A stretch of DNA of 64,000 bases from Streptomyces sp. CB02009 (GCF_001905825.1 NZ_LIVV01000001.1:475299-539298), one strand, 5' to 3'; counted from the stretch's first letter, positions 8,734-18,360 are shown. The notes: a model not told the origin generated them from the letters alone. Numbers and translations are program-made.

Positions 8734-10313
8734 TCCGCGTCCTCTCCCGTACGCCGCAGGGGCAGCCACAGGGTGAACACCGCTCCGCCCTCCGCTCCTT
8801 CGGCGACGTCGATCGTGCCGCCGTGCAGCCGCGCGCTCTCCAGGGCGATCGCCGTCCCCAGGCCGCTGCCCTGTCCGCCGGTATCGGCGGCGCTCCGCGT
8901 GCGGGCCGCGTCCGCCTTGTAGAACCGGTCGAAGACCCGCTCCCTGGCCTCCGGCGGCAGCCCCGGGCCGTGGTCGGCGACCTCCACCGTCACCCACTCC
9001 GGGTCCGGGCCGGCACTCGCCCCGCCCCGGGCGCCCGCCGGCGTGCCCGGAGCGCTCGCCGCCGGCCCCGTCCCGAGGGTCACGGTGACCGGCGGCGCTC
9101 CGTGCCGCAGCGCGTTGCCCACCAGGTTCGCCACGATCACGTCGACGCGCCGCCGGTCGACCACCGCCCGTACGCCCTCCTCGAGACGCACCTCCACCCG
9201 GTCGGTCCAGCCGCGCAGCGCCAGTGACGCCCGTACCGTGTCGGCGAGATCGGTCTCGGCCGCGTTGAGCCGGATCGCGTTCGCGTCGAAACGCGAGATC
9301 TCCATCAGGTCCTCGACGAGCCGCGCGAGCCGCGCCGTCTCCGCGCCCACCGTGCGGGCCGCCCGCGCCGCGTCCGCCGGCAGCTGGTCGGCGTCCTCCT
9401 CCAGGACGGTCGCCACCATCGTCATCGCCGCGAGCGGTGTGCGCAGTTCGTGCGACACGTCCGCGACGAAGCGGCGCGCCTTCGCCTCCTGCTCGCGCAG
9501 CCGCGCGTCCGAGGCCTGCAGGGCGTCCGCCGTCTCGTTGAACGTCCGCGCCAGATCGGCGAGTTCGTCGTGCCCCGTGACCGTGACCCGGCTCCCCAGG
9601 TCGCCCTCCGCGAGCTCACGGGTGGCCCGCCCCAGCTTCCGTACGGGGCGCAGGACCGTTCCGGCGGCGAGCAGCGCCAAGACGGCGGCCAGCACCACCA
9701 CCGGCAGGAGCCCGGCCCGCACGGAGTCCAACAGGGCCGCGGTGTCGTCGCGTTCGGCGCGGAGATCCGTGATCGCGAAGACCTCCAGGCCGGAGAAGCG
9801 GCGGTCCCCGTCCGCGTACGTCACGGGCATGCCGACCACCAGATACGGCTCGTTCCGCCACATCACCCGCTGGAACCGGGCCCCGTCCCCGGCCCGTACG
9901 GCGCTCCGCAGTGCGACGGTGATCCGGCCCTCCGTGTCGGCGAGCGGATCGGACACCGCGACGAGGTCCTGGTAGCGGGCGACGACGATCCGGGCGCCGA
10001 GGCCGTCCGAGACCTTCGCCGCGAACCGGGCGAGCGACCGCTGGTCGGGCGGCAGGTCGACCTCGGCCGCCACCGCGGTGACGCGCGTCCGTACGTCGTT
10101 CACCGCCGCGTCCTGGGTGCGCCGGAGGACGGCGGTCCGCGCGTCCCGGTAGGCGAGCGCGGTCGCCGTCACCGCGCTGATGAGCGCGACGACGACGAAG
10201 GTCACGACGAGCCGGGTCCGCAGCCCTCCGACGAGCCGCCGCGAGCGGCGCTCCTGGCGGCCGCCCGAGGACCGGGGGCGGCCCCGGCGACCCGCCCCTC
10301 CGGTCCCGCTCAC
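8730..10313 (-). CDS. Sensor histidine kinase
   Basis: 527 residues from a GTG at 10313 that overlaps the response-regulator stop. There is a basic cytoplasmic N-terminus, a first membrane helix at about residues 34-53, an extracellular sensor domain of about 140 residues, and a second helix at about 195-215 (LLPVVVLAAVLALLAAG). A HAMP domain follows, then the H-box VADVSHELRTPLAAM with phospho-acceptor His288, the N-box NLVGNALRHGA, G1 box DHGPGLPPE and G2 box GSGLGTAIA. A Gly/Ala/Pro-rich insert lies between the N- and G1-boxes. With its regulator and lipoprotein partners it has the gene order of the AfsQ1-Q2-Q3 system; I call it AfsQ2-like rather than the orthologue. Confidence 0.92.
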   Translation of the reverse strand: MSGTGGAGRRGRPRSSGGRQERRSRRLVGGLRTRLVVTFVVVALISAVTATALAYRDARTAVLRRTQDAAVNDVRTRVTAVAAEVDLPPDQRSLARFAAKVSDGLGARIVVARYQDLVAVSDPLADTEGRITVALRSAVRAGDGARFQRVMWRNEPYLVVGMPVTYADGDRRFSGLEVFAITDLRAERDDTAALLDSVRAGLLPVVVLAAVLALLAAGTVLRPVRKLGRATRELAEGDLGSRVTVTGHDELADLARTFNETADALQASDARLREQEAKARRFVADVSHELRTPLAAMTMVATVLEEDADQLPADAARAARTVGAETARLARLVEDLMEISRFDANAIRLNAAETDLADTVRASLALRGWTDRVEVRLEEGVRAVVDRRRVDVIVANLVGNALRHGAPPVTVTLGTGPAASAPGTPAGARGGASAGPDPEWVTVEVADHGPGLPPEARERVFDRFYKADAARTRSAADTGGQGSGLGTAIALESARLHGGTIDVAEGAEGGAVFTLWLPLRRTGEDAE

Positions 10314-11005
10314 AGCGGCCCGAAACGGTAGCCGAAGCCCCGTACCGTCTGGACGTACCGGGGTTTCGCCGCCACGTCCTCCAGCTTCGCCCGCAGCCGG
10401 CCGACCGCCGCGTCGACCAGCCGGGAGTCACCGAGGAAGGTGTGGTCCCAGACCGAGGCGAGGAGCTGCTCGCGGCTGAAGACCCGGCCGGGCGAGGCGG
10501 ACAGTTCGAGGAGCAGCCGCAGCTCGGTGGGCGGCAGCGGGATCAGGACGCCGTTCTTGGTGACGGTGAGTCCGGCGCGGTCGATCACCAGGCCCGCGGG
10601 GTCGGCCTCGGCGTCCCGCGACGGCGCCGACGGCTCCGCGCGGCGCAGCGCGGCCCGGATGCGGGCCTCCAGGACGGGTGCGGTGACCGGCTTGACCACG
10701 TAGTCGTCGGCACCGGCCTCCAGACCCGTCACGATGTCGTGGTCGTCCCCGCGCGCGGTCAGCATGATGATCGGGAGCGCGGCCGTACGGGCGCGGACGC
10801 GTCGGCACACCTCGAACCCGTCCATCCCCGGCAGCATCAGGTCGAGGACGGCCAGCTCGATCTCCGCGCCGGCCGGGGTGCCGAGCAGCGCGAGCGCCTC
10901 CTCGCCGGTGGCCGCGGTGTCGACGGCGTACCCGTGCCGGCGCAGCACGAGCTCCATCCCGTCCCGTACGGACGCGTCGTCCTCGATGAGCAGTACATGC
11001 GGCAT
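10310..11005 (-). CDS. OmpR-family response regulator (AfsQ1-like)
   Basis: 231 residues. The receiver domain MPHVLLIEDDASVRDGMEL has phospho-acceptor Asp55 in LAVLDLMLPGMDGFEV, the conserved Lys in DDYVVKPV and a Thr in LTARGD. The winged-helix output domain follows from about residue 130 (GVLIPLPPTELRLLLELS, REQLLASVWDH, QTVRGFGYRFG). The ATG at 11005 lacks a clear ribosome site but sits seven bases downstream of CATAAT, so translation may be leaderless. It heads a three-gene operon with GTGA couplings and is divergent from a lipoprotein-ABC transporter operon, a probable target. Confidence 0.92.
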   Translation of the reverse strand: MPHVLLIEDDASVRDGMELVLRRHGYAVDTAATGEEALALLGTPAGAEIELAVLDLMLPGMDGFEVCRRVRARTAALPIIMLTARGDDHDIVTGLEAGADDYVVKPVTAPVLEARIRAALRRAEPSAPSRDAEADPAGLVIDRAGLTVTKNGVLIPLPPTELRLLLELSASPGRVFSREQLLASVWDHTFLGDSRLVDAAVGRLRAKLEDVAAKPRYVQTVRGFGYRFGPL

Positions 11006-11012
11006 GCCGTCG

Positions 11013-11018
11013 ATTATG
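11013..11018 (-). promoter_or_regulatory. Candidate -10 box giving a leaderless regulator mRNA
   Basis: CATAAT on the minus strand, five of six bases matching the consensus, with seven bases between it and the ATG at 11005. That spacing puts the transcription start at or next to the start codon. No purine-rich ribosome site precedes the ATG. Confidence 0.45.
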
Positions 11019-11139
11019 GGTGCCGCGCGGACCCGTCCGGCGCCCGGGCCGAGGCCCGATGCCCAGGTGGGGGGCATTGTTACGTTCTCATCATGTCGCC
11101 ATGGAATCGCCATCACGTGCCGTGGCGAGGGTGGTGGCC

Positions 11140-11793
11140 ATGACCTCGAAGACACGCTCCCGCACCCCGGTCCGACGGCGCCTGACCGCCCTCGCCGTGC
11201 TCCCCCTCCTCGCCCTCGCCGCGGCCTGCGGCAGCGGCGACGACAGCGCCGGCGGTGCCGGCAAGAGCGACGCGATCGCCTCCGTACCGGAGACCACGAC
11301 GGCCTCGCCGTCCACGCGGAACGACACCGCGCCGAGCACCCGGCCCGCCGGGAAGAGCGCCTTCTACGACGCCCAGATGGACTACGTCCGGTGCATGCGC
11401 GTCAAGGGCGGCTACAAGGACTTCCCCGACCCGAAGCTCAGCGGGCACCTCGACTGGGGGAAGGTCGAGGAGATCTCCTCCCGGCCCGGACAGATGGAGG
11501 CCGCGAAGGGCGGCAGGAACGGCGTCTGCGTCGACGAACTCCAGAAGGTCATGCTGGCCGAACCCGAGCGGGACCAGCAGAAGGACTACGAGTCGATGCT
11601 GGCGCACGCCACGTGCATGCGGGACAACGGCGTCTCCCGGTTCACCAACCCGACGATGAGCGGCGGCAACGCCCAGCCGGGCGGCGACCCCAACCCGGCG
11701 TCCCCGACGATCGACCACACCTCACCGGTGTACAAGCAGGCCCGCGAGGCGTGCGCGACGAAGCTGCTCGACGGCCTGGACGGCATGCAGTGA
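11140..11793 (+). CDS. Secreted lipoprotein, first gene of the transporter operon
   Basis: 217 residues. ATG 11140 is preceded by GAGGGTGGTGG. The signal sequence has basic residues, then [15 protein letters not shown], with a lipobox ending in LAAAC. After a Ser/Thr-rich spacer the mature part has spaced Cys residues ([35 protein letters not shown]) that could form disulfides outside the cell. Similar proteins sit before MacA-like and FtsX-like genes in many streptomycete operons, but I know of no defined role. Its stop overlaps the next start (GTGA), so it belongs to the ABC transporter unit. Confidence 0.85.
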   Translation: MTSKTRSRTPVRRRLTALAVLPLLALAAACGSGDDSAGGAGKSDAIASVPETTTASPSTRNDTAPSTRPAGKSAFYDAQMDYVRCMRVKGGYKDFPDPKLSGHLDWGKVEEISSRPGQMEAAKGGRNGVCVDELQKVMLAEPERDQQKDYESMLAHATCMRDNGVSRFTNPTMSGGNAQPGGDPNPASPTIDHTSPVYKQAREACATKLLDGLDGMQ

Positions 11794-12890
11794 AGCGCCG
11801 ATCCGCCCTCCGCGCGCTCGGCGCGGTGACGGTCGCCGCCGCCGTCACCGGGGGAGCCGTCCTCCTCGGCGACTTCGGGCTCCTCGACCGGGGAGAGCAC
11901 GGCTCCGGGGCCGACGGGAAGGGCGGCGACCTGCCGCCCGCCACCGCGACCGTCGTACGGACCGACCTCGTCCGGTCCAAGACCGTCGACGGCAGGCTCG
12001 ACTTCGCGCAGCGCCGCCCGGTGAAGGCCGCCGTCGACGGCACCGTCACGGTCGCCGCCACCGAGGGCAGGACCCTGTCCAGGGGGCAGGCGCTGTACGA
12101 ACTGAACGACAAGCCCGTCACCCTCCTCTACGGCCCCGTCCCGATGTTCCGCGAGATGAAGGAAGGCGACCGGGGCAGCGATGTGCTCCAACTGGAGCGC
12201 AACCTGCGCGACCTGGGGTACGGCGCCGGGGTGCACGTCGACACGCGCTACGACAAGGGCACCGAGGCGGCGGTCGAGCAGTGGCAGAAGTCCCTGAACC
12301 GCGAGCCCACCGGAAGGGTCGGCAGGGGCGACGTCGTCTTCCAGCCCGGCCAGGTGAAGGTGGTCGCCGTCGACGCCGCGCTCGCCGACCAGGTCGCTCC
12401 CGGTGGCGCCGTCCTGACCGTCGCCTCCACCAGACCCGTCGTCCGGGCCCACCTGGACCAGACCGACGGCGCGCTCACCGCGGCGGGCACCACGGTCGAG
12501 GTCACGCTGCCCAGCGGGAAGACCGTGGCCGGGCGGGTCGCCGGGACCGTACGCCCCGAGGAGGCCGGTTCCGGGGACGGTGCCGTGGCGCAGGAAGGCA
12601 TCGTCGTCGAGGTCGTCCTCGACGGCGGGGCGCGCGCGGCCTCCGGCGAGGACGCGAAGGCCTCGGCCAGTGTCAGGTTCGTCAGCGAGGCGCGCAAGGG
12701 GGTCCTCGCGGTGCCCGTCGAGGCGGTCCTCGCCCTGCGCGGCGAGAACGGCGGCTACGGCCTCCAGGTCGTCCGGGGCACCACCACGAGGACGATCCGG
12801 GTGGAGACGGGGATGACCGCCGACGGGCGGATCGAGGTCTCCGGCCCGGACGTGAAGGAAGGCCTGAAAGTCGGAATGGCGGCCTCATGA
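11790..12890 (+). CDS. Membrane-fusion (MacA/HlyD-like) protein with peptidoglycan-binding domain
   Basis: 366 residues from a GTG overlapping the previous stop. One membrane helix near residues 8-28 ([18 protein letters not shown]) anchors it. A barrel-sandwich/lipoyl-like half follows ([20 protein letters not shown]). At about residues 122-185 a PG_binding_1 domain is inserted ([33 protein letters not shown]), and the second half of the fusion protein resumes after it. In Gram-positive bacteria such proteins link an FtsX-type permease to the wall. It overlaps the ABC ATPase start by ATGA. Confidence 0.88.
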   Translation: MKRRSALRALGAVTVAAAVTGGAVLLGDFGLLDRGEHGSGADGKGGDLPPATATVVRTDLVRSKTVDGRLDFAQRRPVKAAVDGTVTVAATEGRTLSRGQALYELNDKPVTLLYGPVPMFREMKEGDRGSDVLQLERNLRDLGYGAGVHVDTRYDKGTEAAVEQWQKSLNREPTGRVGRGDVVFQPGQVKVVAVDAALADQVAPGGAVLTVASTRPVVRAHLDQTDGALTAAGTTVEVTLPSGKTVAGRVAGTVRPEEAGSGDGAVAQEGIVVEVVLDGGARAASGEDAKASASVRFVSEARKGVLAVPVEAVLALRGENGGYGLQVVRGTTTRTIRVETGMTADGRIEVSGPDVKEGLKVGMAAS

Positions 12891-13012
12891 CGAGGGACGG
12901 CGCCATGACGAGGGACGGCGCCATGACGACGGACAGTGCCATGACGACGGACAGTGCCATGACGACGGACAGTGCCATGCCTACGGACGACGCCATACCG
13001 GTGGACGGCGCC
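12887..13012 (+). repeat. 18-bp in-frame tandem repeat at the start of the ABC ATPase gene
   Basis: Seven consecutive 18-bp units encode the hexapeptides MTRDGA (twice), MTTDSA (three times), MPTDDA and IPVDGA. Six units begin with ATG, and in the first two the sequence GAGGGA lies seven bases before the next ATG. The units are nearly identical at DNA level, which points to recent slippage or duplication. Confidence 0.95.
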
Positions 13013-13747
13013 CGGCCCACCGCACCCGTCCCCGTCGTGGAACTGCGGGAGGCCACCCGGTCGTACCCCGGAGGAGTCCACGCCCTGCGCGGAGTGAACC
13101 TCACGATCGGCGAGGGCGAACTGCTCGCCGTCGTCGGCCCCTCCGGATCCGGCAAGTCCACGATGCTCCACGTCATGGGCACCCTCGACAAGCCCACCGG
13201 CGGCACCGTCCGGATCGCCGGCCACGACGTGTCCGCACTCTCCGACAACCGCCTCTCCGCACTCCGCGCCCGCCACATCGGCTTCGTGTTCCAGCACTTC
13301 CACCTCGCGGCGGGCCGCGACGCCGTCGACAACGTCGCCGACGGGCTGCTGTACGCGGGCGTGCCGCTGCGCGAACGACGGGCGCGGGCGCGGGCCGCGC
13401 TGGACCGGGTGCGCCTCGGCCACCGCCACTCCCACACGCCGAACGAACTCTCCGGCGGCGAGAAGCAGCGCGTGGCCATCGCCCGCGCGCTGGTGGGGGA
13501 GCCCCGGCTGCTGCTCGCGGACGAGCCCACCGGAGCCCTCGACACCGCCTCGGGGGAGATCGTCATGGAGCTGCTCCACGAACTGAACGCCGCCGGCACC
13601 ACGATCTGCGTCATCACCCACGACCACGGGATCGCGGACTCGCTGCCGCGCCGGGTCCGCTTCAAGGACGGCGAGATCGTCTCGGACGAGCGCGGTGCCC
13701 GTCCGGGCCGGCGCGGCGTCCTCCCCTGGGAAGGAGCCGCGCCGTGA
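12887..13747 (+). CDS. ABC transporter ATPase (MacB/LolD type)
   Basis: 286 residues. The first 42 are seven hexapeptide repeats; the ATPase proper starts at about residue 49 ([15 protein letters not shown]). Walker A is [10 protein letters not shown], the signature motif [15 protein letters not shown], Walker [13 protein letters not shown], and the H-loop histidine is in [13 protein letters not shown]. This is the LolD/MacB class that powers FtsX-like permeases, in keeping with the following gene, whose GTG start overlaps this stop. The annotated start is the ATG overlapping the membrane-fusion gene, but the repeats provide five further in-frame ATGs, so the real N-terminus is uncertain. Confidence 0.92.
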   Translation: MTRDGAMTRDGAMTTDSAMTTDSAMTTDSAMPTDDAIPVDGARPTAPVPVVELREATRSYPGGVHALRGVNLTIGEGELLAVVGPSGSGKSTMLHVMGTLDKPTGGTVRIAGHDVSALSDNRLSALRARHIGFVFQHFHLAAGRDAVDNVADGLLYAGVPLRERRARARAALDRVRLGHRHSHTPNELSGGEKQRVAIARALVGEPRLLLADEPTGALDTASGEIVMELLHELNAAGTTICVITHDHGIADSLPRRVRFKDGEIVSDERGARPGRRGVLPWEGAAP

Positions 13748-14937
13748 ACGCCTCCCTCAAGCCCTCGCGCCTCTCCGCAGGCGACATCCTGCGGGTCGGC
13801 GCCGTCGGTCTCCGCGCGCGCCGCGCGCGCGTGGTGCTGTCCGCGCTCGGCATCGCCATCGGCATCGCGACCATGGTCGCGGTCGTCGGCCTCTCCGAGT
13901 CCAGCCGCGCGGACCTGATGGCCCGCCTCGACCGGCTCGGCACCAACCTCCTGACCGCGGAGGCGGGCAAGGACGCCCTGGGCAGGGAGATCCGACTCCC
14001 CAGGAACGCGGTCGCGATGGTCGAGCGCATCGGCCCCGTCCAGCACGCCACCGGAACGGGAGACGTCGACGCCCGGATCCGCCGCAGCGACCTCGTCCCC
14101 GAGGAGCGCACCGCAGGCGTCACCACCCAGGCGGTCCGCACCGACCTCCTGGCCGCACTCGGCGGCGAGGTCGCCAAGGGAGCCTGGCTGGACCCGGCCG
14201 GGGAACGGCTCCCGGTCGCGGTCCTCGGAGCGGTGGCCGCCGAGCGGCTCGGCATCACCCGCACCGGCGAGACGATCATGATGAACGACACCCGCGTGGT
14301 CGTCGTCGGCATCCTGAAACCGCTCGAACTGGTGCCGAACCTCGACCGGGTGGCGATGGTCGGATTCCCCGCCGCCGAGCGCCACTTCGGCTTCGACGGC
14401 CACCCGACGACGATCTTCGAGCGCTCCACCGACGCCTCGGTGGAGGACGTACGGGCCATCCTGGCCCGCACGATCAGCCCCGGCGGCGAGGCGGGCGTCA
14501 AGGTCTCGCGGCCCTCCGACGCGCTCGCCGCCAAGGCCGCCACCGACAAGGGTCTGACGACCCTGATGCTGGGCCTGGGCGCGGTGGCGCTCCTCGTCGG
14601 CGGCGTCGGCGTCGCCAACACCATGGTCATCTCGGTCCTGGAGCGCCGTCAGGAGATCGGCCTGCGCCGCTCCCTCGGCGCGACCCGCAACGCGATCCGG
14701 CTCCAGTTCCTCACCGAGTCACTGCTGCTCTCCGTGCTCGGCGGAGCGACGGGCGCGCTGCTCGGGGCGGCGGCGACGTACGGCTTCGCGCGGGTCCAGG
14801 GCTGGACGGCGGTCGTCCCGCCCTGGTCCCTCGCGGGCGGCCTCGCCGCCACCCTCCTGATCGGGGTGATCGCCGGCCTCTATCCGGCGATCCGCGCCTC
14901 CCGGCTCCACCCGACGGTGGCGCTCAACGCGACGTGA
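13744..14937 (+). CDS. FtsX/MacB-like ABC transporter permease
   Basis: 397 residues from a GTG overlapping the ATPase stop, with GGAAGGAG upstream. One N-terminal membrane helix ([22 protein letters not shown]) is followed by an extracellular MacB-type periplasmic-core domain, then three helices ([35 protein letters not shown] and [14 protein letters not shown]). [16 protein letters not shown] is the typical cytoplasmic loop. With the preceding three genes it makes a mechanotransmission-type transporter unit, a class that exports or clears peptides and antibiotics or responds to envelope stress. Its 3' end overlaps the opposing MazG gene by 14 bp. Confidence 0.92.
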   Translation: MNASLKPSRLSAGDILRVGAVGLRARRARVVLSALGIAIGIATMVAVVGLSESSRADLMARLDRLGTNLLTAEAGKDALGREIRLPRNAVAMVERIGPVQHATGTGDVDARIRRSDLVPEERTAGVTTQAVRTDLLAALGGEVAKGAWLDPAGERLPVAVLGAVAAERLGITRTGETIMMNDTRVVVVGILKPLELVPNLDRVAMVGFPAAERHFGFDGHPTTIFERSTDASVEDVRAILARTISPGGEAGVKVSRPSDALAAKAATDKGLTTLMLGLGAVALLVGGVGVANTMVISVLERRQEIGLRRSLGATRNAIRLQFLTESLLLSVLGGATGALLGAAATYGFARVQGWTAVVPPWSLAGGLAATLLIGVIAGLYPAIRASRLHPTVALNAT

Positions 14938-15304
14938 CCACCGGGCCGCCGTCGTGCGGGGGCGGCGGATCCGTGTGCGGCAGGAACGCGGCCGACTTGC
15001 GGGCGAGTACGGAGGCGAAGAACTCGGGTGCGTCGTCGGGGCGCATCCGGGTGAGGGCGACCATGCCGGTGATGACGGCGTCGACGACCTCCTCCTGCAC
15101 CTGCTCCCAGTCGTGGCTGCGGCCCTTGCGCGGATTCGCCGCCCGGACTCCGATGACGGCCTGCGCGGCCTCACCCACCTCTTCCGAGAGCTTGAGCACC
15201 TGCAGCGTCCACTGCTCCTCCGCCGCGAGCCCCCGCTCGGCGTCGAACTCCGCGAACCGCGTGGCGAGCGTACGGATCGTGTCCCACGGGTCGTTGTCCC
15301 TCAC
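14924..15304 (-). CDS. MazG-like nucleotide pyrophosphohydrolase
   Basis: 126 residues from a GTG at 15304 with GGAGGAG upstream. The all-alpha NTP-PPase fold is shown by the two acidic metal-binding motifs, SEEVGEAAQAV and, after a gap, EEVVDAVITGMVALTR. These house-cleaning enzymes hydrolyse nucleoside triphosphates to the monophosphate and pyrophosphate. A hydrophilic Pro-rich tail follows (about residues 108-126). Its last 14 bp overlap the end of the FtsX gene on the other strand. Confidence 0.85.
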   Translation of the reverse strand: MRDNDPWDTIRTLATRFAEFDAERGLAAEEQWTLQVLKLSEEVGEAAQAVIGVRAANPRKGRSHDWEQVQEEVVDAVITGMVALTRMRPDDAPEFFASVLARKSAAFLPHTDPPPPHDGGPVVTSR

Positions 15305-15409
15305 GGGTCTCCTCCGGTCGGCGGGTGACGGCGTGCCGGGCCGCCGCCACGGCCGCCGGGGCGGCCGCGGTCGGCCGGCACCCTGCGAGCATGCCCCGCG
15401 GGAAGCCGC

Positions 15410-16864
15410 CTACTTGCCGCGGCGGATGCGGGCGGCCTGCCGCGCCTCGGCCGTCTTGCGGGCCTCGGCGGCCTTGCGGGACTCGTTCTTGGCGCGTCCC
15501 GGGCGGCCCGGGACGGTGCCCATGCCGCGGAAGGCCGCCCCGCCGCGCTTGGCGCCCTCCTGGCTGGGCGCGGCACCGGCGACGGGCACGCCCGAGGGGG
15601 TGCGGGCACCGGTGATGCGGCTCAGCGCGGCCTCGCCCGACCTGACCTTGGTGACCTGGGGGCGGATGCCGGCGTCCGCCATGAGCCGGGCCACGTCACG
15701 CTGCTGCTCGGGGGTGACCAGGGTGACGACGATCCCGGACTCGCCGGCGCGCGCGGTGCGTCCGCCGCGGTGCAGATAGTCCTTGTGGTCGGCCGGCGGG
15801 TCGACGTTGACGACGAGGTCGAGAGCGTCGACGTGGATGCCGCGCGCCGCCACGTTGGTGGCGACGAGCACCGGGACCTCGCCGCTGCGGAAGCGGTCCA
15901 GGGTGCGGGTCCGCAGCGGCTGGGACTTGTCGCCGTGCAGGGCGGCGGCGCGCACACCGCTGCCGAGGAGGTGCTTGGTGAACCGGTCGACGGAGGCCTT
16001 CGTCGCCAGGAACATGATGACCCGTCCGTCGCGGGCGGCGATCTCCGTGGCGGTGGCGAACTTGTCGGCGCCGTGCACGTGGAGCACGTGGTGGTCCATC
16101 GTGGAGACGGTCGCCGCCGACGGGTCCACGGAGTGGACGACCGGGTCCGTGAGGTACCGCTCGACCAGCAGGTCGACGTTGTGGTCGAGCGTGGCGGAGA
16201 ACAGCAACCGCTGGCCCCCGGCGGGCACCAGGTCGAGGATCTCGGTGACCTGCGGCATGAAGCCCATGTCGGCCATCTGGTCGGCCTCGTCCAGGACGGT
16301 CGCGCCCACCCGCTCCAGTCGGCAGTCCTTGCGCTCGACGAGGTCCATGAGCCGGCCGGGCGTGGCGACGAGGACCTCGGCCCCGTCGCGCAGCGCCGTG
16401 GCCTGCCGGCCGATCGACATGCCGCCGACGACGGTGGCCAGGCGCAGCTTGAGGGCCCGGGCGAACGGGTCGAGGGCGTCCGTCACCTGCTGGGCCAGTT
16501 CACGTGTGGGCACGAGGACCAGCGCGAGCGGCTTGTGGGCTTCGGCGCGCCGGCCGGCGATGCGGACCAGCAGGGGCAGGCCGAAGGCGAGGGTCTTGCC
16601 GGAGCCGGTGCGCGCGCGGCCCAGGACGTCACGGCCCGCGAGGGCGTCCGGCAGGGTCGCGGACTGGATCGGGAACGGCGTGTCGACGCCGAGCCCGGTG
16701 AGGACGTCGTGGACCTCGGCCGGCAGAGCGAGCTCGGCGAAGGTGGCGGCGGGCGGCAGGGACGGGGTGCCGGCGGGCAGCGCCGCCCACGGGTCCGTGC
16801 CGGCGGCGCCGCGTGCCGCCCGGTCCGGACGGGGTGCGCTCTTCGCGCTGTTCGTGTCGTTCAT
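15410..16864 (-). CDS. DEAD-box RNA helicase
   Basis: 484 residues. ATG 16864 follows GGAGGACCC. The DEAD-box motifs are in order: Q motif (PFPIQSATLP), I (ARTGSGKT), Ia (VPTRELAQQV), Ib (TPGRLMDLVE), II (VLDEADQM; here DEAD), III (FSATL), IV, V (ATNVAARGIHVD) and VI (HRGGRTARAG). The C-terminal tail of about 90 residues is basic and Ala/Arg/Lys rich, typical of RNA-binding tails of bacterial RhlE/CsdA-like helicases. It lies downstream of, and in the same direction as, a cold-shock protein gene, which suggests a role in RNA unwinding during cold adaptation. Confidence 0.95.
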   Translation of the reverse strand: MNDTNSAKSAPRPDRAARGAAGTDPWAALPAGTPSLPPAATFAELALPAEVHDVLTGLGVDTPFPIQSATLPDALAGRDVLGRARTGSGKTLAFGLPLLVRIAGRRAEAHKPLALVLVPTRELAQQVTDALDPFARALKLRLATVVGGMSIGRQATALRDGAEVLVATPGRLMDLVERKDCRLERVGATVLDEADQMADMGFMPQVTEILDLVPAGGQRLLFSATLDHNVDLLVERYLTDPVVHSVDPSAATVSTMDHHVLHVHGADKFATATEIAARDGRVIMFLATKASVDRFTKHLLGSGVRAAALHGDKSQPLRTRTLDRFRSGEVPVLVATNVAARGIHVDALDLVVNVDPPADHKDYLHRGGRTARAGESGIVVTLVTPEQQRDVARLMADAGIRPQVTKVRSGEAALSRITGARTPSGVPVAGAAPSQEGAKRGGAAFRGMGTVPGRPGRAKNESRKAAEARKTAEARQAARIRRGK

Positions 16865-17040
16865 GGGTCCTCCTCGAAACGGTGCGCTTCGAGGAATTCG
16901 CGAGGGGCCGCGGGCCCGATGAATTACTGGAACGTACCGAATGCCACGGGTGTACGGATCCGGTCATGCCGAGGGGATCGAATCGGCGGCCGGCCGGTGA
17001 AAAGCCCGGGAACAGGTGAAAAAGCCTGGAAAATGCGACG

Positions 17041-17077
17041 AGCCGGGGCCCTCACCACACGGGTGAGGACACCGGCT
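17041..17077 (-). terminator. Terminator-like hairpin after the cold-shock gene
   Basis: An inner stem CCTCACC (17050-17056) with GGTGAGG (17062-17068) is extended by an outer stem AGCCGG (17041-17046) with CCGGCT (17072-17077). On the minus strand it begins 19 bases after the cold-shock stop and is followed by short T runs. It would separate this gene from the helicase, although read-through is possible. Confidence 0.6.
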
Positions 17078-17095
17078 GCGTCGGACGTGTCAACG

Positions 17096-17299
17096 TCAGG
17101 CGGGGAGGATGTTCTCCGCCTGGGGGCCCTTCTGGCCCTGCGTGACGTCGAAGGTCACCTTCTGGCCTTCCTGGAGTTCACGGAAGCCAGAGGTGGCGAT
17201 GTTGGAGTAGTGGGCGAAGACGTCCGGGCCGCCACCCTCCTGCTCGATGAAGCCGAAGCCCTTTTCCGAGTTGAACCACTTCACGGTGCCGTTAGCCAT
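17096..17299 (-). CDS. Cold-shock protein (CspA family)
   Basis: 67 residues, the standard length for the family. RNP1 is KGFGFIEQ and RNP2 is VFAHYS; the protein begins [20 protein letters not shown] and ends with [10 protein letters not shown]. It binds single-stranded RNA and DNA and prevents or melts RNA structure. The ATG at 17299 has a strong AAGGAG site. A long 5' leader with a hairpin precedes it, as expected for cold-shock genes. The DEAD-box helicase gene follows 231 bp downstream. Streptomycetes have several Csp paralogues, so I give no symbol. Confidence 0.95.
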   Translation of the reverse strand: MANGTVKWFNSEKGFGFIEQEGGGPDVFAHYSNIATSGFRELQEGQKVTFDVTQGQKGPQAENILPA

Positions 17300-17326
17300 G
17301 TCATTCTCCTTCGGGGCGTAGCCCTG

Positions 17327-17348
17327 GGGGCCGCACTGTGCGGACCCC
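17327..17348 (-). promoter_or_regulatory. Hairpin in the cold-shock gene 5' leader
   Basis: GGGGCCGCA pairs with TGCGG, one bulged A, and CCCC across a three-base loop, about 28 bases upstream of the start codon and just before the ribosome site. It may be part of a temperature- or Csp-responsive leader; this is inference from position only. Confidence 0.4.
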
Positions 17349-17513
17349 GGAGTCGCCGTGATGATTGCCCCGTTCGGAAAACTGCACCGAAAACACAGAA
17401 AGTGCCTGACGATGTCGAATCGTCGAAGGCACTTGTAAGCTTCTTTGGGAACCACAACTGCAACTGTCGTCGACTGTACCACGGCCCCTGCACCGGTGCA
17501 CGGAATTGCCGCG

Positions 17514-18296
17514 TCAATTCTCGTGTCGCGTCTCCTGGCGCACCGAGCGGGAGGACATGGCGAGGACGAACGTGACGGTCATCAGCAGCGCCCAGGCGCC
17601 GAACTTGGCGAGGGACACCGGCTGCCAGCCGGCCAGCTGGTCCGGATAGCTCCAGGCGCCGACGTACGTGGCCGCGTTCTCCGCGACCCAGAGGAAGAAG
17701 CCGATCAGGACGAACGACAGGGCCAGCGGCATCCGGTGGTCCCGGTCGCCGACCCGGAACCGCACCCAGGTTCCCGCCGTCGCCACGAGCAGCAGCGCCG
17801 CCAGGAGCCAGCGGGCGTCGGGCAGCCAGTGGTGGCTGAAGAAGTTCACGTACACGGCGGCGGCGAGCACGGCCGTCGCGCGCGGCCGGTAGCCCGTCAG
17901 GCGCAGGTCGAACAGGTGCCGGGCCCGGCAGACGTAACTGCCGAGCGCCGCGTAGAGGAACCCGCCGTACAGCGGCACCCCGCCGACCTTCGTCAGCGCC
18001 TCCTCCGGATAGCTCCACGAGCCCATCCGCACCTTGACCAGCTCGAAGAGCAGGCCCGTGGCGTGGCAGGCGGCGATCACCGCGATGTCCCGCCCCGTGT
18101 CCCACCCGACCTTCCAGGCCACGACGGTGAGGCCGATCCCGTACAGGAGCAGCAGGTCGTAGCGGGCGACCGGCAGCTCGGGCAGCAGGGACGAGACGGC
18201 GATCCCCCCGACGAGCGCGACGGCGAAGGCGCAGCACCGCGCCTCCAGCACCGCGAACCGCAGCAGATGGCGTATCCCGTGCGTGAACGTGTCCAT
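17514..18296 (-). CDS. DUF817-family integral membrane protein
   Basis: 260 residues from the ATG at 18296. Most of the protein is hydrophobic, with about seven or eight membrane segments and characteristic WSYPEE/WSYPDQ motifs ([20 protein letters not shown], later [13 protein letters not shown]). This matches DUF817, a membrane family of unknown function sometimes compared with carotenoid-related membrane enzymes. The start has no ribosome-binding site: the bases just upstream on the coding strand are all pyrimidines (CCCTCCCCCC). It lies downstream of the gap terminator in the same direction. Confidence 0.8.
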   Translation of the reverse strand: MDTFTHGIRHLLRFAVLEARCCAFAVALVGGIAVSSLLPELPVARYDLLLLYGIGLTVVAWKVGWDTGRDIAVIAACHATGLLFELVKVRMGSWSYPEEALTKVGGVPLYGGFLYAALGSYVCRARHLFDLRLTGYRPRATAVLAAAVYVNFFSHHWLPDARWLLAALLLVATAGTWVRFRVGDRDHRMPLALSFVLIGFFLWVAENAATYVGAWSYPDQLAGWQPVSLAKFGAWALLMTVTFVLAMSSRSVRQETRHEN

Positions 18297-18360
18297 GGGG
18301 GGAGGGACGCCGCGCGGCGGCGGTCGGTTCGCCCGCCGGGGGAGGCGGACGGACGACGGA

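Noticed and set aside
8239..11005. Naming the two-component operon afsQ1-afsQ2-afsQ3
   Set aside because: Gene order and regulator motifs are similar, but sigQ is not next to it and I cannot test orthology without a search, so no symbols were given.
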